From: Sphingobium sp. 66-54
GTDB lineage: Bacteria; Pseudomonadota; Alphaproteobacteria; Sphingomonadales; Sphingomonadaceae
Reading direction: 5' to 3'
Assembly: GCA_001899715.1 (NCBI GenBank)
Contig: MKWI01000006.1
Location: 1-64,000, forward strand
Length of the DNA stretch: 64,000 nucleotides
The notes under the pieces are model-generated. The model worked only from the letters and a program-made list of their open reading frames with translations, did no database searches and was not told the origin of the DNA. The position numbers and the translations under genes are program-made. Positions within the stretch are counted from its first letter, which is position 1. Each line of letters opens with the position of its first letter. This document shows positions 9,479 to 19,686 of the stretch, in pieces.

Positions 9479-11305
9479 TCAGTTCTTCGTCAGGTAAGAC
9501 TGACGGAACAAGTCAACCGCACGCGCCTTGGGTGCTTCACTAAGCGGCTGACCGAGATATTCCTGCATGCCCCAAGCGCCATATCGATTGATCGGGCCCC
9601 ACGCGTGGAATAGAACCATCAAATCGCCGAAGTCGTCCTTCCACTTCATCAAGTAGCGCGTGTAGAGATCGCCCATACGCGGATCGCGTTGGAGTTGCGC
9701 CAGCATGGGGATATCGGCATCATTGGAAATCGTGATGTGTTGGCCAGCTTCATAAGTGATGTAGCGCAACCCTCTTTCCGTAGCGAGTGCCTTGTTTTCA
9801 GCCGCATTGGCCAATTTTAGATTCATTGCCTCTAGCAATCCATTGGAGAAGAAGTCCGCTGGCGGCTGCTCCCCTGCTGCGAACCTCCGCGAGAAATAAG
9901 GCGCCGTGGCAAGGGCATCGACCTTGGATGCGGTATCTTTGTAGGCAAGCGTCACCTTCGCTCCCCACGGCACCGCATTCTGTGTCGCAAGCACCCGGAC
10001 GATCCGTCTCGGATTGGTCGCGAACACCGACTTCCATACATCCATGACCTCGGCGGTACGCTCGGCATAGCGGTAAAGGGTCGCCAACCCGCTGTCGGTC
10101 GCCAGGTTTTCCGCTAACCCTTCCTCTCTGGCCTGCTGGGTAACCTTATAGCCCGTGTTCCAGACCTCGTTCGACAACTCAACATAGGCGACAAGCGACG
10201 GGTCGAGATTATCCCGCACATATTCAGCAAATTTGTGAATATATTCTTCGTTGGCGTTCCACGGGATACATAGCCAGATATTTCTCTTGATGAGATTGGC
10301 GAGCAATATCATGCGCTCAATCGGCACCCCGTCCACCGTCGCATAGGAATTAGCTGTCGTTTTGGTCCGGTTAGCCCAAGTAACGACTGCATTCGACTCG
10401 ACCGCAGATTGCCACTTCATGAGGCGGAGAGTATCGTAGCGCGCAGCATCGGCCAGGAACGCCGGATCATAAATTGCATTGGGATCTGCATCGGTTTCCC
10501 GGCAGTCGATATCGCGTATGGGGTTCGCAGTATCCAGGCCGCTGACAACGAATTCAGCGCTGTTATTGCCATCCGGCACGAATGTGAAGGTTAGCGAGCT
10601 ACCGGAAATCCTGATATTCCGTGCGACTTTCCCCCGGATTTCGATCTTTGCCTTCCCAGCCCAGCGGCAGATTATGTCGACCGAGAGACCGCGGAGCGCA
10701 TTCGTCGCCGGACCGATAGCTCGGGACGCTTGTTCGCCCGCAGCCAATTGAATCAAATTCTGGTCGCGGTCCATCTTCTCCGCTGGCATTTGACTCGAAG
10801 AAGTTGATGACTTCAATGCCCAGTAGCTTTGCAGCATGAGGTTGGAGAAGACCCGAGCACCGCCATAATAGGTCGGCTTTTCGAGATTGACGCCGAGCTT
10901 CATCTTAGGCACGCCGCTCACACCCGCCTCGGTGCCCACCGGCTTGACTGGCTCCGTGACCGTGACGGTGGAGGGTGTCGGCGTCGGAGCGGGAGTCGCC
11001 GGACGCGACGCACCAATCGTGCCGAAACCGACAGCCGTCATGATCGGCTGTAGCCATTTTATGGCGGATGCGTTGCTTCCCAAGACGCTGCTCAATATGG
11101 TGAGGAAAAGGACGGCTCCGGATGCGCTCCCAGCGATCATGACCGAACCGATCGCCGATGTCGAACCCAAAGCAGTCGCACGCGAGGCACGCGCTCTGGA
11201 CGAGCGGCGAGCGTTCTCATTACGAATCATGAATGTCTGGCTCCCGCCGAGACTGCTGGTCCAGCCTCTGGTTGTTCCCGCCTGCACCTTTAGGAACCAG
11301 TTCAA
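9479..11305 (-). CDS. Putative membrane-anchored glycoside hydrolase (clan GH-A-like) of the polysaccharide locus
   Basis: N-terminal TM segment, Pro/Thr linker, then AYVELSNEVWN (N-E motif) and later YITYEAGQH; alternative start near 11230. Confidence 0.6.
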   Translation of the reverse strand: MNWFLKVQAGTTRGWTSSLGGSQTFMIRNENARRSSRARASRATALGSTSAIGSVMIAGSASGAVLFLTILSSVLGSNASAIKWLQPIMTAVGFGTIGASRPATPAPTPTPSTVTVTEPVKPVGTEAGVSGVPKMKLGVNLEKPTYYGGARVFSNLMLQSYWALKSSTSSSQMPAEKMDRDQNLIQLAAGEQASRAIGPATNALRGLSVDIICRWAGKAKIEIRGKVARNIRISGSSLTFTFVPDGNNSAEFVVSGLDTANPIRDIDCRETDADPNAIYDPAFLADAARYDTLRLMKWQSAVESNAVVTWANRTKTTANSYATVDGVPIERMILLANLIKRNIWLCIPWNANEEYIHKFAEYVRDNLDPSLVAYVELSNEVWNTGYKVTQQAREEGLAENLATDSGLATLYRYAERTAEVMDVWKSVFATNPRRIVRVLATQNAVPWGAKVTLAYKDTASKVDALATAPYFSRRFAAGEQPPADFFSNGLLEAMNLKLANAAENKALATERGLRYITYEAGQHITISNDADIPMLAQLQRDPRMGDLYTRYLMKWKDDFGDLMVLFHAWGPINRYGAWGMQEYLGQPLSEAPKARAVDLFRQSYLTKN

Positions 11306-11570
11306 AATTTAGCATTGCGCACTCTGGTTAATGGTCCGTTCTTAAATGAAGAAATGGGGTTCGCGCCGTCGCACGCGGTGAGGGAGCGAGCTTAAGAGCG
11401 AACGGCCGATTCGCGATTGAAACGACGAGATCACCCACTCTCGCCGTCCTGTCGACTCGGCGCCCCTCACTGGGGGACCGCCTCATCCGGTCCAACAGGC
11501 TTGCCGCGAGCCGGGCTATATCCGCGACAGGCGGGAAACAGGAAGCGGACGACCCCCGGCCTGGATGGAC

Positions 11571-12983
11571 TTAACGCGCGCGGCGCGCCTGGCGGTCAAA
11601 TAGATACGGCGATGCGCCGCTCGTTCCGTCACTGCCAGCCACGCGCAGGCCAAGCCGCGTCATATTAGCGAGCGCGCCGGCGATCAGCCATGTCAACGGC
11701 CGCAGCGATGAATTGGGAATCAGGTCGAGCACGTTGAGGAGATGCATGGTCAATAACGCCAGGGTTATCATCGGCAGGGTGCCTCTGCGCAGCCGGAAGC
11801 CCCGCAGAAAGGGATAACAGAGCAGGCCGAAGCAGGCGATATAGCCAGCCCAGCCGAATGTGCCCGCCACGATGATCCATGTCCCGTCCGTTACCGTGAC
11901 ATCGGTAAAACCTTCTCCCCAGCTCTGCTCGACGATGACGCGGTTGCGTCCATAGCTCCCCCATCCGAAGATGGGCTTCTCTGCGGCGCGGTTCAGTAGC
12001 AGAGTTTCGTTCCTCACCCGGAATTTGAAGGATTCCGCCCGTGCGGGACTGACCTGTCCGGCCGCATCAATAATCGACTGGAGTGGCAGCAGGTTGGTGC
12101 CCCGCGCCAGGGGATAGGTCGCCACCACGGCGCCGATCAGAAAGATAAATGCCAGCAAGGTCCGCTGCCGGATAAACAGTAGCGCGGGCGCCAGAATCAG
12201 CACGAGAAGCGTGGCGCCCATCGTCTTGTTCAGCAATAGAACCACCGCGAGATAGACCGCGAGCAGCACCGCCGGCGCCCCCATCAGCCTGACCCGCTCC
12301 TTCCATAGCCCGAGCGCGCCAAGGATCGCCATCGCCAGAAAGGTCGATACAAGCAGGCCATGGCCCATGAGCACCATCGCCCGGAAACCGCTCCCGCGCA
12401 TCTGCTGGAGGAAATAGCTGGCCGATCCGACGCCATATATCTTCGCCTGGATGAATGGGCTGAGCCGGATCTCCGCCAGGATGGGCAGCGAATAAAACAG
12501 GGCGGCGAGCACAATAGCCTTCACGATATCGCGATGACCCTGCTCATCGGCGAGCAGCGCGGCGCCGAGCAGGAACGGCACGACATCCAGCGCATTGCCG
12601 ATTGCCAGCGATAGGGCTTCCCACCAACCCAGACCTGGGCGCACGGACGTACCGACGATCAGCGGCGCGCCGTTGTTCAACATGGTGCCGATCGGCACCA
12701 GCACCCAGGCGAGCAGGAGCAGCTTGACGACGAAGCTTCTCGGCCACCTGAACGCGCCGTGTCGGGCGAACAGGGGTGCTAGCATGATGGCAGCCAGATT
12801 GGGGATGGAGCTTTTGTCCATCGCCGGCACGCCAGGCAAATCGAAATTGACCCCCAACGGAAGCAGGAGATAGCCCGCCAGGATCGTCCAGATGACCGCA
12901 CGGCCCACGGGCAAAGCCATGAACAGGACGAGGGCAACCACCGGCCAGAGGATGAGAGCGCCCTGCGCGATCAGGCCCTGCAC
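11571..12983 (-). CDS. O-antigen ligase/polymerase (Wzy)-like polytopic membrane protein
   Basis: Many TM helices; large periplasmic loop with NRAAEKPIFGWGSYGRNR; position in an EPS locus. Confidence 0.65.
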   Translation of the reverse strand: MQGLIAQGALILWPVVALVLFMALPVGRAVIWTILAGYLLLPLGVNFDLPGVPAMDKSSIPNLAAIMLAPLFARHGAFRWPRSFVVKLLLLAWVLVPIGTMLNNGAPLIVGTSVRPGLGWWEALSLAIGNALDVVPFLLGAALLADEQGHRDIVKAIVLAALFYSLPILAEIRLSPFIQAKIYGVGSASYFLQQMRGSGFRAMVLMGHGLLVSTFLAMAILGALGLWKERVRLMGAPAVLLAVYLAVVLLLNKTMGATLLVLILAPALLFIRQRTLLAFIFLIGAVVATYPLARGTNLLPLQSIIDAAGQVSPARAESFKFRVRNETLLLNRAAEKPIFGWGSYGRNRVIVEQSWGEGFTDVTVTDGTWIIVAGTFGWAGYIACFGLLCYPFLRGFRLRRGTLPMITLALLTMHLLNVLDLIPNSSLRPLTWLIAGALANMTRLGLRVAGSDGTSGASPYLFDRQARRAR

Positions 12984-13034
12984 GGCACGCCCTCCCGTCT
13001 TGCGCCGCGCGGCGCGGCATGATCGGCCGGACCG

Positions 13035-14492
13035 CTAATAGGCATTGCGGTCCCACACCAGCCGGAACACCGTCTCCACGATAATCCTCAGATCGAGCAA
13101 CGGCGACCAGTTCTCGATATAATAGACATCATATTCCACGCGCTTCTTGGCCCGCTCGATCGTGTCGATCTCGCCGCGCAGGCCGCGCACTTGCGCCAGA
13201 CCGGTAATCCCCGGCTTGACGCGGTGCCGGGCGGGATAGCCCCGCACGGCTTCGTGATAATATTCGTCGCCCACACGCATGGCGAGCGCATGCGGCCGGG
13301 GGCCGACCAGCGACATCTCGCCGCGCAGTACGTTCCAGAGCTGCGGCAGTTCGTCGATACTGGTCCGCCGGATGATCCGCCCGACCCGCGTGACGCGTGG
13401 ATCATCCTTGCGGGTGCGCTCGCCACCGCTCTCGTCCTGCCGGTCGACATACATGGAGCGAAACTTCAGCACATCGATTTCGAGATTGTTGAAGCCCAGC
13501 CGCCGCTGGCGGAACAGCACCGGTCCCTTGCTCTCCAGCTTGATTACGAGGGCGGTGAGCAGCAGCAGCGGCGACAGCACGATGAGGCCCGCGAGCGCCA
13601 GCAGGCGATCCTGGATCTCCTTGAGCACGCCGTCGAGATCGCGCACCGGCTGCTGCCAGACGCTCAGCACCGGCAGCGAGCCGATATAGTTCACCCGGTA
13701 GCGGTCGCGCAGCACGAGGAACTCACGCGGCATGATGCAGATATCGATAGCGCCGGCGCTCAGCTCCTCGATGATCCGGTTCAAGCGCTCCTGGCTGACC
13801 AGCGGCAGCGCGACGATCACCTGATCGAGCATGCCGGCGCGAGCAAGCTCCAGCATGTCGTCGAACCCGCCGAGATAGGGATAGGGACCGATCATCCCGG
13901 TCTCGACGCGGGTGCGCCGGTCGTCCGCGAAGCCGATCACGTTGATGTGCGGCAGCCGCTCGATGTCGAGCAGTTCCAGCAGGCGGCTCGTCACCTCGCG
14001 GTCGGCGCCGTAGATCGCGACGCGCTGGCCTATGATGCCGCGCCGCATCGCCGCCCAGATGAGCTGCCGGAACAGCAGGCGCGAGAAGATCAGCAGGATC
14101 AGGCAGAGTGCGACGAACAGCAGCGAGAAGCGCGCCGACAGGCTGTTCGCCTCGCCAAACTGCACGATAGTGAAGCCGGTCAGCGTGATCGCCACCAGAA
14201 AGTCGATGAACGTGCCGCTGCTCAGATCGTCGCCCTGACCGCGAAACGCCGAATAGGCATCGCGTGAAATACGGATCAGGAAGAAGTTGATCGCCATGAT
14301 GATCGCCGCCGTCGAGTGCAGGCGATGGTCGTAATAATAGCCATACCAGGCGGCATGGAACGCCACGGTCAGCAGGTAGGCGACCAGGAAGCAGACGGCG
14401 TCGTTCACCATGCCGCCCGAACGCAGCACGTTGGACGTGAACCGCACATATTTGTTGCGGCGATGACGCGAAGACGGACTCATGCTGCTCAA
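13035..14492 (-). CDS. Undecaprenyl-phosphate sugar phosphotransferase (initiating transferase)
   Basis: C-terminal bacterial sugar transferase domain: KFRSMYVDRQDESGGERTRKDDPRVTRVGRIIRRTSIDELPQLWNVLRGEMSLVGPRPHA. Confidence 0.94.
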   Translation of the reverse strand: MSSMSPSSRHRRNKYVRFTSNVLRSGGMVNDAVCFLVAYLLTVAFHAAWYGYYYDHRLHSTAAIIMAINFFLIRISRDAYSAFRGQGDDLSSGTFIDFLVAITLTGFTIVQFGEANSLSARFSLLFVALCLILLIFSRLLFRQLIWAAMRRGIIGQRVAIYGADREVTSRLLELLDIERLPHINVIGFADDRRTRVETGMIGPYPYLGGFDDMLELARAGMLDQVIVALPLVSQERLNRIIEELSAGAIDICIMPREFLVLRDRYRVNYIGSLPVLSVWQQPVRDLDGVLKEIQDRLLALAGLIVLSPLLLLTALVIKLESKGPVLFRQRRLGFNNLEIDVLKFRSMYVDRQDESGGERTRKDDPRVTRVGRIIRRTSIDELPQLWNVLRGEMSLVGPRPHALAMRVGDEYYHEAVRGYPARHRVKPGITGLAQVRGLRGEIDTIERAKKRVEYDVYYIENWSPLLDLRIIVETVFRLVWDRNAY

Positions 14493-14511
14493 CGCTTAAA
14501 AGGATCTGGCA

Positions 14512-16146
14512 TCAGATACGACCGAAGAGGCCACGATTGCGCGCTGTTCCAGGCGGGTCGTCGACGAGATAGGTCGTTTCGGCATTTTTCTGTCCCGCCA
14601 GCGCACCTTGCAAACAGCCTTCGTCCTCCGCCCACCGGCACTGCTCGACCAGAAACGACCATGCACGCACCGAGGACGGCGTCGCTCGCGCGAATGCCCG
14701 GGCGACCGAGACCGCCCTCCCCTTATCCCCCGACTGATGAAGAAATTGCGTATAGCGTTCCAGCAGAAGGAAATTCTGGGGCAGTGCCTTGATCCCCTCC
14801 TCGAACGCGCGGCGCACCCGCCACGCCTGATCTTCCGCCTGGGCGATGCGCGCGAGAACGAGATAGCTCTCCGCATTGACCGGATCGTTGGCGCGCGCAA
14901 GCTGCGCCGCCTCCACCGCCGGACCCGGCTTGCCCGCGGCCAGCGCGGTCAATGCACGCACCAGCAGCGCGTCGACATCCTGCGGATCCTTCTTCAGCAG
15001 CATCTCGGCGGCCTCGCTCGCCTGCGCCCCCTGACCCGAGGCGGCAAGCAGCCGCGCTTCGAGCGAGGCAAGGAGCGGCCGGGCGTTCGCCGGTGCGGAG
15101 CGGATGACCGCCTGCGCCGTGGCGAGATCGCCGCGAGCGAGGAGATACCGGACCGTCTGCTGCGCAGCGGCGGGATCCTTCCAGCGCGCGGCTTCCCCCG
15201 CCGAAGCGACGGAGAGCGGCGTCTTGTCATATTCCCACCAGAGCCGTTGCAACGCGCGATAGCTTTCGGGCGCCGCACCCTCGCGCAGCAGCGCCATGGC
15301 AGCCTGCCGCGCCGCATCCGTCCGCCCCAGCCGGTAGAGCAGGTTCACCTGGTCCAGCCGCAGGGCCGGAGACATGGCATCGCGCTGCTCAAGACGGGCC
15401 AGCATATCGGCCATCGCCTCCGGCTGCCGCAGATTACGATAGATATTGAGCTTGTTGGCAAGCAGGACGGGTGATTCGCTGGCCCCGGCCGGGCCGTCAA
15501 GCAGTGCCAGCGCCGCGTCGAACTGCCCCTGCTTGGCGAGAGCACGTGCCTTGATGATCGTGCCGGCCTCGTCGCCCGGCCGGAGCGCGAGCATCCTGTC
15601 GCCGATCGCGAGCGCTTCGTCGTCCCGGTCGCGAGCGAGGGCGATCATGCCCTTCACCTGCATGGCCGGCAACGCGTTGGGATCGAGCGTCAACAAACGA
15701 TCCGCCGCTTCTTCGGCCCGATTGATCTGCCCCACCTGCACGCCGAGATTGGCCACATAAGCCAGAGCGGTCATGTTGGTCGGGTCAACGTCCAGCGCCC
15801 GCGAGAATGCCCGATATGCATCACCCTGATTCCCCGCCTTCAGCGCAATCGCGCCGAGAAGCTGCTGATAGGCAGGAATATCGTCGCGCAGGGCGATCGC
15901 TTCCAGGATCGCTTTTTGCGCCGCAACAAGATTGCCCGCATCCGCCTGGGCATTGGCCTGGGCCGCCAGTTCCGCCGCTCGCTCGGCCGGGCTTTTGCAA
16001 GCCGGCAGCGCGAGCAGGGCAGGCAGCATGAGCAAGAGCATGATCCGCGACCCGCGCCAGCCGCCATGACGGCTGGCGAACAGGCCGCTTGCGCGCGCCC
16101 GGCAACGTGGCGCGCGGGGATAGACCGGCCTGTCGAAGTCGTTCAT
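14512..16146 (-). CDS. TPR-repeat lipoprotein of the polysaccharide locus
   Basis: LLALPACKSP lipobox; multiple TPR-like repeats; start uncertain (16170, 16146 or 16041). Confidence 0.8.
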   Translation of the reverse strand: MNDFDRPVYPRAPRCRARASGLFASRHGGWRGSRIMLLLMLPALLALPACKSPAERAAELAAQANAQADAGNLVAAQKAILEAIALRDDIPAYQQLLGAIALKAGNQGDAYRAFSRALDVDPTNMTALAYVANLGVQVGQINRAEEAADRLLTLDPNALPAMQVKGMIALARDRDDEALAIGDRMLALRPGDEAGTIIKARALAKQGQFDAALALLDGPAGASESPVLLANKLNIYRNLRQPEAMADMLARLEQRDAMSPALRLDQVNLLYRLGRTDAARQAAMALLREGAAPESYRALQRLWWEYDKTPLSVASAGEAARWKDPAAAQQTVRYLLARGDLATAQAVIRSAPANARPLLASLEARLLAASGQGAQASEAAEMLLKKDPQDVDALLVRALTALAAGKPGPAVEAAQLARANDPVNAESYLVLARIAQAEDQAWRVRRAFEEGIKALPQNFLLLERYTQFLHQSGDKGRAVSVARAFARATPSSVRAWSFLVEQCRWAEDEGCLQGALAGQKNAETTYLVDDPPGTARNRGLFGRI

Positions 16147-16317
16147 CTCGCGCGGCCTCAATATCGCCAAACAGAGCCGCGCTTACTAGGCTTCAAGGCA
16201 CCAGGCAATCAAAGTAACCAAAAGGCACCCGTCGTTAACGCTGCTTTTACGTAGTGACGACATGCTTTTCTGGTATATGAGGCCTCGGTCCAGGGCCAAC
16301 AAAAGGGATTTCCACGC

Positions 16318-16938
16318 GTGCATTCTACCGTGAAAACATGGTCCGTGGCTGCGTTGCTCACCGCGTTCGCGGCCCCCGCAATTGCCCAGGACGCCAAGCC
16401 CGATAGCAAGCCGATCGTCGTCACGGCCGCCTCGGCGCGCCCCTATACGATCAACCCCGGCGACCAGATCGAGGTCTATGTGTGGGGCGAGGAGCGGTTG
16501 CAGCGCAGCATCCGCGTCTTGCCAGACGGCACCTTCTCCTTCCCGCTGGTCGGCCGCGTGGTGGCGCAGGGCATGCTGCCCGAGCAGATCGAAACCGCCA
16601 TTTCCAACGGCCTCTCCAGTCAGTATCGCGGGCAGCCGCCGCAAGTGACCGTCTCCGTGCTGGCCCCGGCCGGCTTCACCTTCTCGGTGATCGGACGGGT
16701 GCGCAGTCCCAACACCTTCACCCCCGGCCGCTACGTCAATCTGATGGAGGCGATCGGCATGGCAGGCGGCCCGGACGAGTTCGCCAATCTCGACAACATC
16801 ACCATCATCCGTAAGCAGGGCAACGAGCTGACGTCGATCCGCTTCCGTCTGGGCGGAGCGATGAAAGGCAACCTCTCGGAAGCGGCGGCGCGCGCCATTC
16901 CGCAGATCCAGACCGGGGATACGGTGATCGTACCATGA
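16318..16938 (+). CDS. Polysaccharide biosynthesis/export protein (Wza/SpsD-like)
   Basis: GTG start; YTINPGDQIEVYVWGEERLQRSIRVLPDGTFSFPLVGRV Poly_export domain, SLBB region. Confidence 0.93.
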   Translation: MHSTVKTWSVAALLTAFAAPAIAQDAKPDSKPIVVTAASARPYTINPGDQIEVYVWGEERLQRSIRVLPDGTFSFPLVGRVVAQGMLPEQIETAISNGLSSQYRGQPPQVTVSVLAPAGFTFSVIGRVRSPNTFTPGRYVNLMEAIGMAGGPDEFANLDNITIIRKQGNELTSIRFRLGGAMKGNLSEAAARAIPQIQTGDTVIVP

Positions 16939-18137
16939 CCATGATCAAACTCGCGGGGCCCATCGTGGGCATAGGGCTGCTTCTGGCGAGCAGCGCGGCC
17001 ATCGCCGAGACCAAGGTCGGCGCGGATGTCGCCGTCAACGCGGGCTACGCGAGCAACCCTTATGGCGCCGTCGGCGGCAGCGGCGGCACAGGCAGCGCGA
17101 CGTTGAGCGGCAGCTTCCTGCCCTCGGTCGTGATGACATCGCCGACCGGCACGACCACGCTGGGCGGGGAAGTAACCCACACCGAATATACCAACCGCTA
17201 TTCGGCCACCACCGACTACGGCGTCTCCGGTTCGACCAGTCAACAGCTCAGCCGCCTGACCGCGCTGACCGCCAGCGCCGGGTTCAGGAGTTTCGTCCAC
17301 AATTCGCTCCATCCGATCTACGATCCGATCATCGGCATCCCTACCGACCCCAGCGCGCCGATCATCATCGACCCCTCGGGCGCGACCAGCTTCGCCGAGC
17401 GCGTCGAGACCATCTACGGTTCGGTTGGTCTCAGCACGAGCCTGTCGTCGCGCGATTCGGTGAGCGCCACCGGTCGCTTCTCGGATGTGCGCTACCCCAA
17501 CGGCGCGCTTGCCTCCAACCGCAGTTACAGCTCCTATGGCGGTGGGCTATCCTACCAGCGCCTCATCTCACGGGACACCTCGATCGGCCTCGCCATGAAT
17601 ATCGGGCGCGCCGATTATCGCGACGGTTCGCTGGGTGACGGCACGCAGATATCGCCGTCGGTCATTTTCGCGACCAAACTGGCGCCGCGCGTCTCGCTCA
17701 ACCTCTCGGCCGGCGCCACCTTCAACGAGACCAACGTCGTCGGCGGCAAGATCAAGAATACGCTGTTCGCCGGCTCGGCGAGCCTCTGCAATCAGGGCGA
17801 CCGCTCCAACCTGTGCGCCAGCCTGTCGCGTTCGGTCTCGCCGACCTCGTTTGCCGGCACATCCAAGGTCACGGCCTTCGGTCTCAGCCACAGCTATCGG
17901 CTCGATCCGCGTAGCGAGATCAGCACCAGCCTCTCTTATTCGCGCGCCAGTTCGGTGGGCGGCCTTGGGCGCACCACCGATTACGGCACCGCCAGCGTCG
18001 GCTACAGCCGGCAGGTGGCCGAGCGCCTCTCCGCCACGCTCCGGCTCAGCTATAGCGACACCTTCGATTCGTCGTTCAGCCGGGGCAGCAACTTCTACGG
18101 CGCGGTGGGGCTGCGATACAGGCTGGGCAACTTCTGA
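16935..18137 (+). CDS. Outer-membrane beta-barrel protein
   Basis: Signal peptide, alternating beta-strand pattern, terminal Phe (RYRLGNF); between Wza- and Wzz-like genes. Confidence 0.8.
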   Translation: MTMIKLAGPIVGIGLLLASSAAIAETKVGADVAVNAGYASNPYGAVGGSGGTGSATLSGSFLPSVVMTSPTGTTTLGGEVTHTEYTNRYSATTDYGVSGSTSQQLSRLTALTASAGFRSFVHNSLHPIYDPIIGIPTDPSAPIIIDPSGATSFAERVETIYGSVGLSTSLSSRDSVSATGRFSDVRYPNGALASNRSYSSYGGGLSYQRLISRDTSIGLAMNIGRADYRDGSLGDGTQISPSVIFATKLAPRVSLNLSAGATFNETNVVGGKIKNTLFAGSASLCNQGDRSNLCASLSRSVSPTSFAGTSKVTAFGLSHSYRLDPRSEISTSLSYSRASSVGGLGRTTDYGTASVGYSRQVAERLSATLRLSYSDTFDSSFSRGSNFYGAVGLRYRLGNF

Positions 18138-19660
18138 TGAACAACATCCAGGTCCATCAGGGGATAGCGGAAGAGGCGGGCAGTGCCGCCTTTCTGCCGT
18201 ATCTCCCCTCCATCATCCTCCAGCGCAAATGGATGGTCATCATCCCGGCGCTGCTGGGGATCATCGTCGGCCTGGCCGCCGCTTTCCTGCTGCCGGTGAA
18301 GTATCAATCGAGCGCGACGCTGCTCGTCGAGGCATCCCTGTTGCCCGAGGACGTAACGCTGGACACCAGCGGCACCCAGCTCGTCGACCAGCGCATGGCG
18401 CGCATCCGCCAGCAGGTGCTCAGCCGGCCGCAATTGTTCGAGCTGATCCAGCGCAACGGCCTCTATGAGACCGATCTGCGCACCAAGTCGCTCTCCCAGG
18501 TCATCGAGACGATGCGCAACTCGATCGCTATCACACCGGTGACGGCGGATATCCAGACGACCAATAGCGGGCGCCGCTCCACCATCGCTTTCTCGATGAG
18601 CTTCCTCTATTCGGACCCGATCAAGGCGCAGGCAGTGGCGCAGGCGCTCACCGAGCAGGTGCTTGAGATCGACGCGTCCAGCACCGCGACCCAGGCGACC
18701 AACACCGTCGAGTTCCTGACCGACCAGGCGACCGACCTGCAAACGCAGATCGGCGAGGTCGAGCGCACCCTCTCCGACATCAAGGCGCGCAACGGGCTGG
18801 CGCTGCTGCCGGGCATCGGCACCATGGCCAATACGACAGCCGGCATCGATTCGCAGATCGCCGCGCTACAAGCCGCCAATTCACAGCTCGCCGCGCAGCG
18901 CGACCTCACCAAGTCCGCTGCGGAGCGCGATCCGGTCGTCAGCAACGCCGAGGCGACGCTGGCTGCCGCACAGGCCGCCTATACGGATAGCCATCCCGAC
19001 GTGGTTCTCGCCAAGCAACGGCTGGCCGAGGCGCGGGAATTGGCCAAATCCAACCAGCAGAAGATCCCGCTCTCCACCATCGACGCGCAGATCGCCTCCA
19101 ACAACCGTCAGCTCGCCGCCCTCCAGGCGCTGCGCAGCAACGAGGCGAGCCGCAGCGCGGCGCTCATGGATGCGCAAATGCGCGGGCCGGCACTGCAACA
19201 GCAGATCGCCCAGCTCGAACAGCGGCTCCAGGGGCTTAACGCGCAATATCAGGGCGTGTCCAACCAGCTTCTCGCCGCCAAGGCCGGCAAAAAGGCCGAG
19301 GACGAGCAGCAGGGCGAGCGCCTTTCGATCATCGACCCGCCGGTGGTGCCGGACAAGCCGGTGTCGCCCAACCGCCCGATGATTATCGCGCTGGCCTCCG
19401 CGGCCGGGCTCGGGCTGGGGCTGGCCATCGTCCTGCTCATCGAAATCGTCACCAAGCCGATCCGCGATACCAATGCTGTCGCTCTGGCGACCGGCGAGCT
19501 TCCGCTCGTCGTAATCCCGACCATCACCACCACGCAGGAACGCAAGCGCAAGGGGCTCAAGAGCCTGAAGGCGCTGTGGCCGTTCGGCGGTGATGACGAT
19601 GATGACGACGACGACGATGATGACGAGGACGATAATGCCGGCCGCCGCCGCAGGAAATGA
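18137..19660 (+). CDS. Wzz/GumC-type chain-length determinant with poly-Asp cytoplasmic tail
   Basis: Wzz N-terminal domain, coiled-coil, PxxP-like VVPDKPVSPNRP before the second TM; C-terminus GGDDDDDDDDDDDEDDNAGRRRRK. Confidence 0.9.
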   Translation: MNNIQVHQGIAEEAGSAAFLPYLPSIILQRKWMVIIPALLGIIVGLAAAFLLPVKYQSSATLLVEASLLPEDVTLDTSGTQLVDQRMARIRQQVLSRPQLFELIQRNGLYETDLRTKSLSQVIETMRNSIAITPVTADIQTTNSGRRSTIAFSMSFLYSDPIKAQAVAQALTEQVLEIDASSTATQATNTVEFLTDQATDLQTQIGEVERTLSDIKARNGLALLPGIGTMANTTAGIDSQIAALQAANSQLAAQRDLTKSAAERDPVVSNAEATLAAAQAAYTDSHPDVVLAKQRLAEARELAKSNQQKIPLSTIDAQIASNNRQLAALQALRSNEASRSAALMDAQMRGPALQQQIAQLEQRLQGLNAQYQGVSNQLLAAKAGKKAEDEQQGERLSIIDPPVVPDKPVSPNRPMIIALASAAGLGLGLAIVLLIEIVTKPIRDTNAVALATGELPLVVIPTITTTQERKRKGLKSLKALWPFGGDDDDDDDDDDDEDDNAGRRRRK

Positions 19661-19686
19661 AGCCATGCGCCACAGGAGCTTGATCC

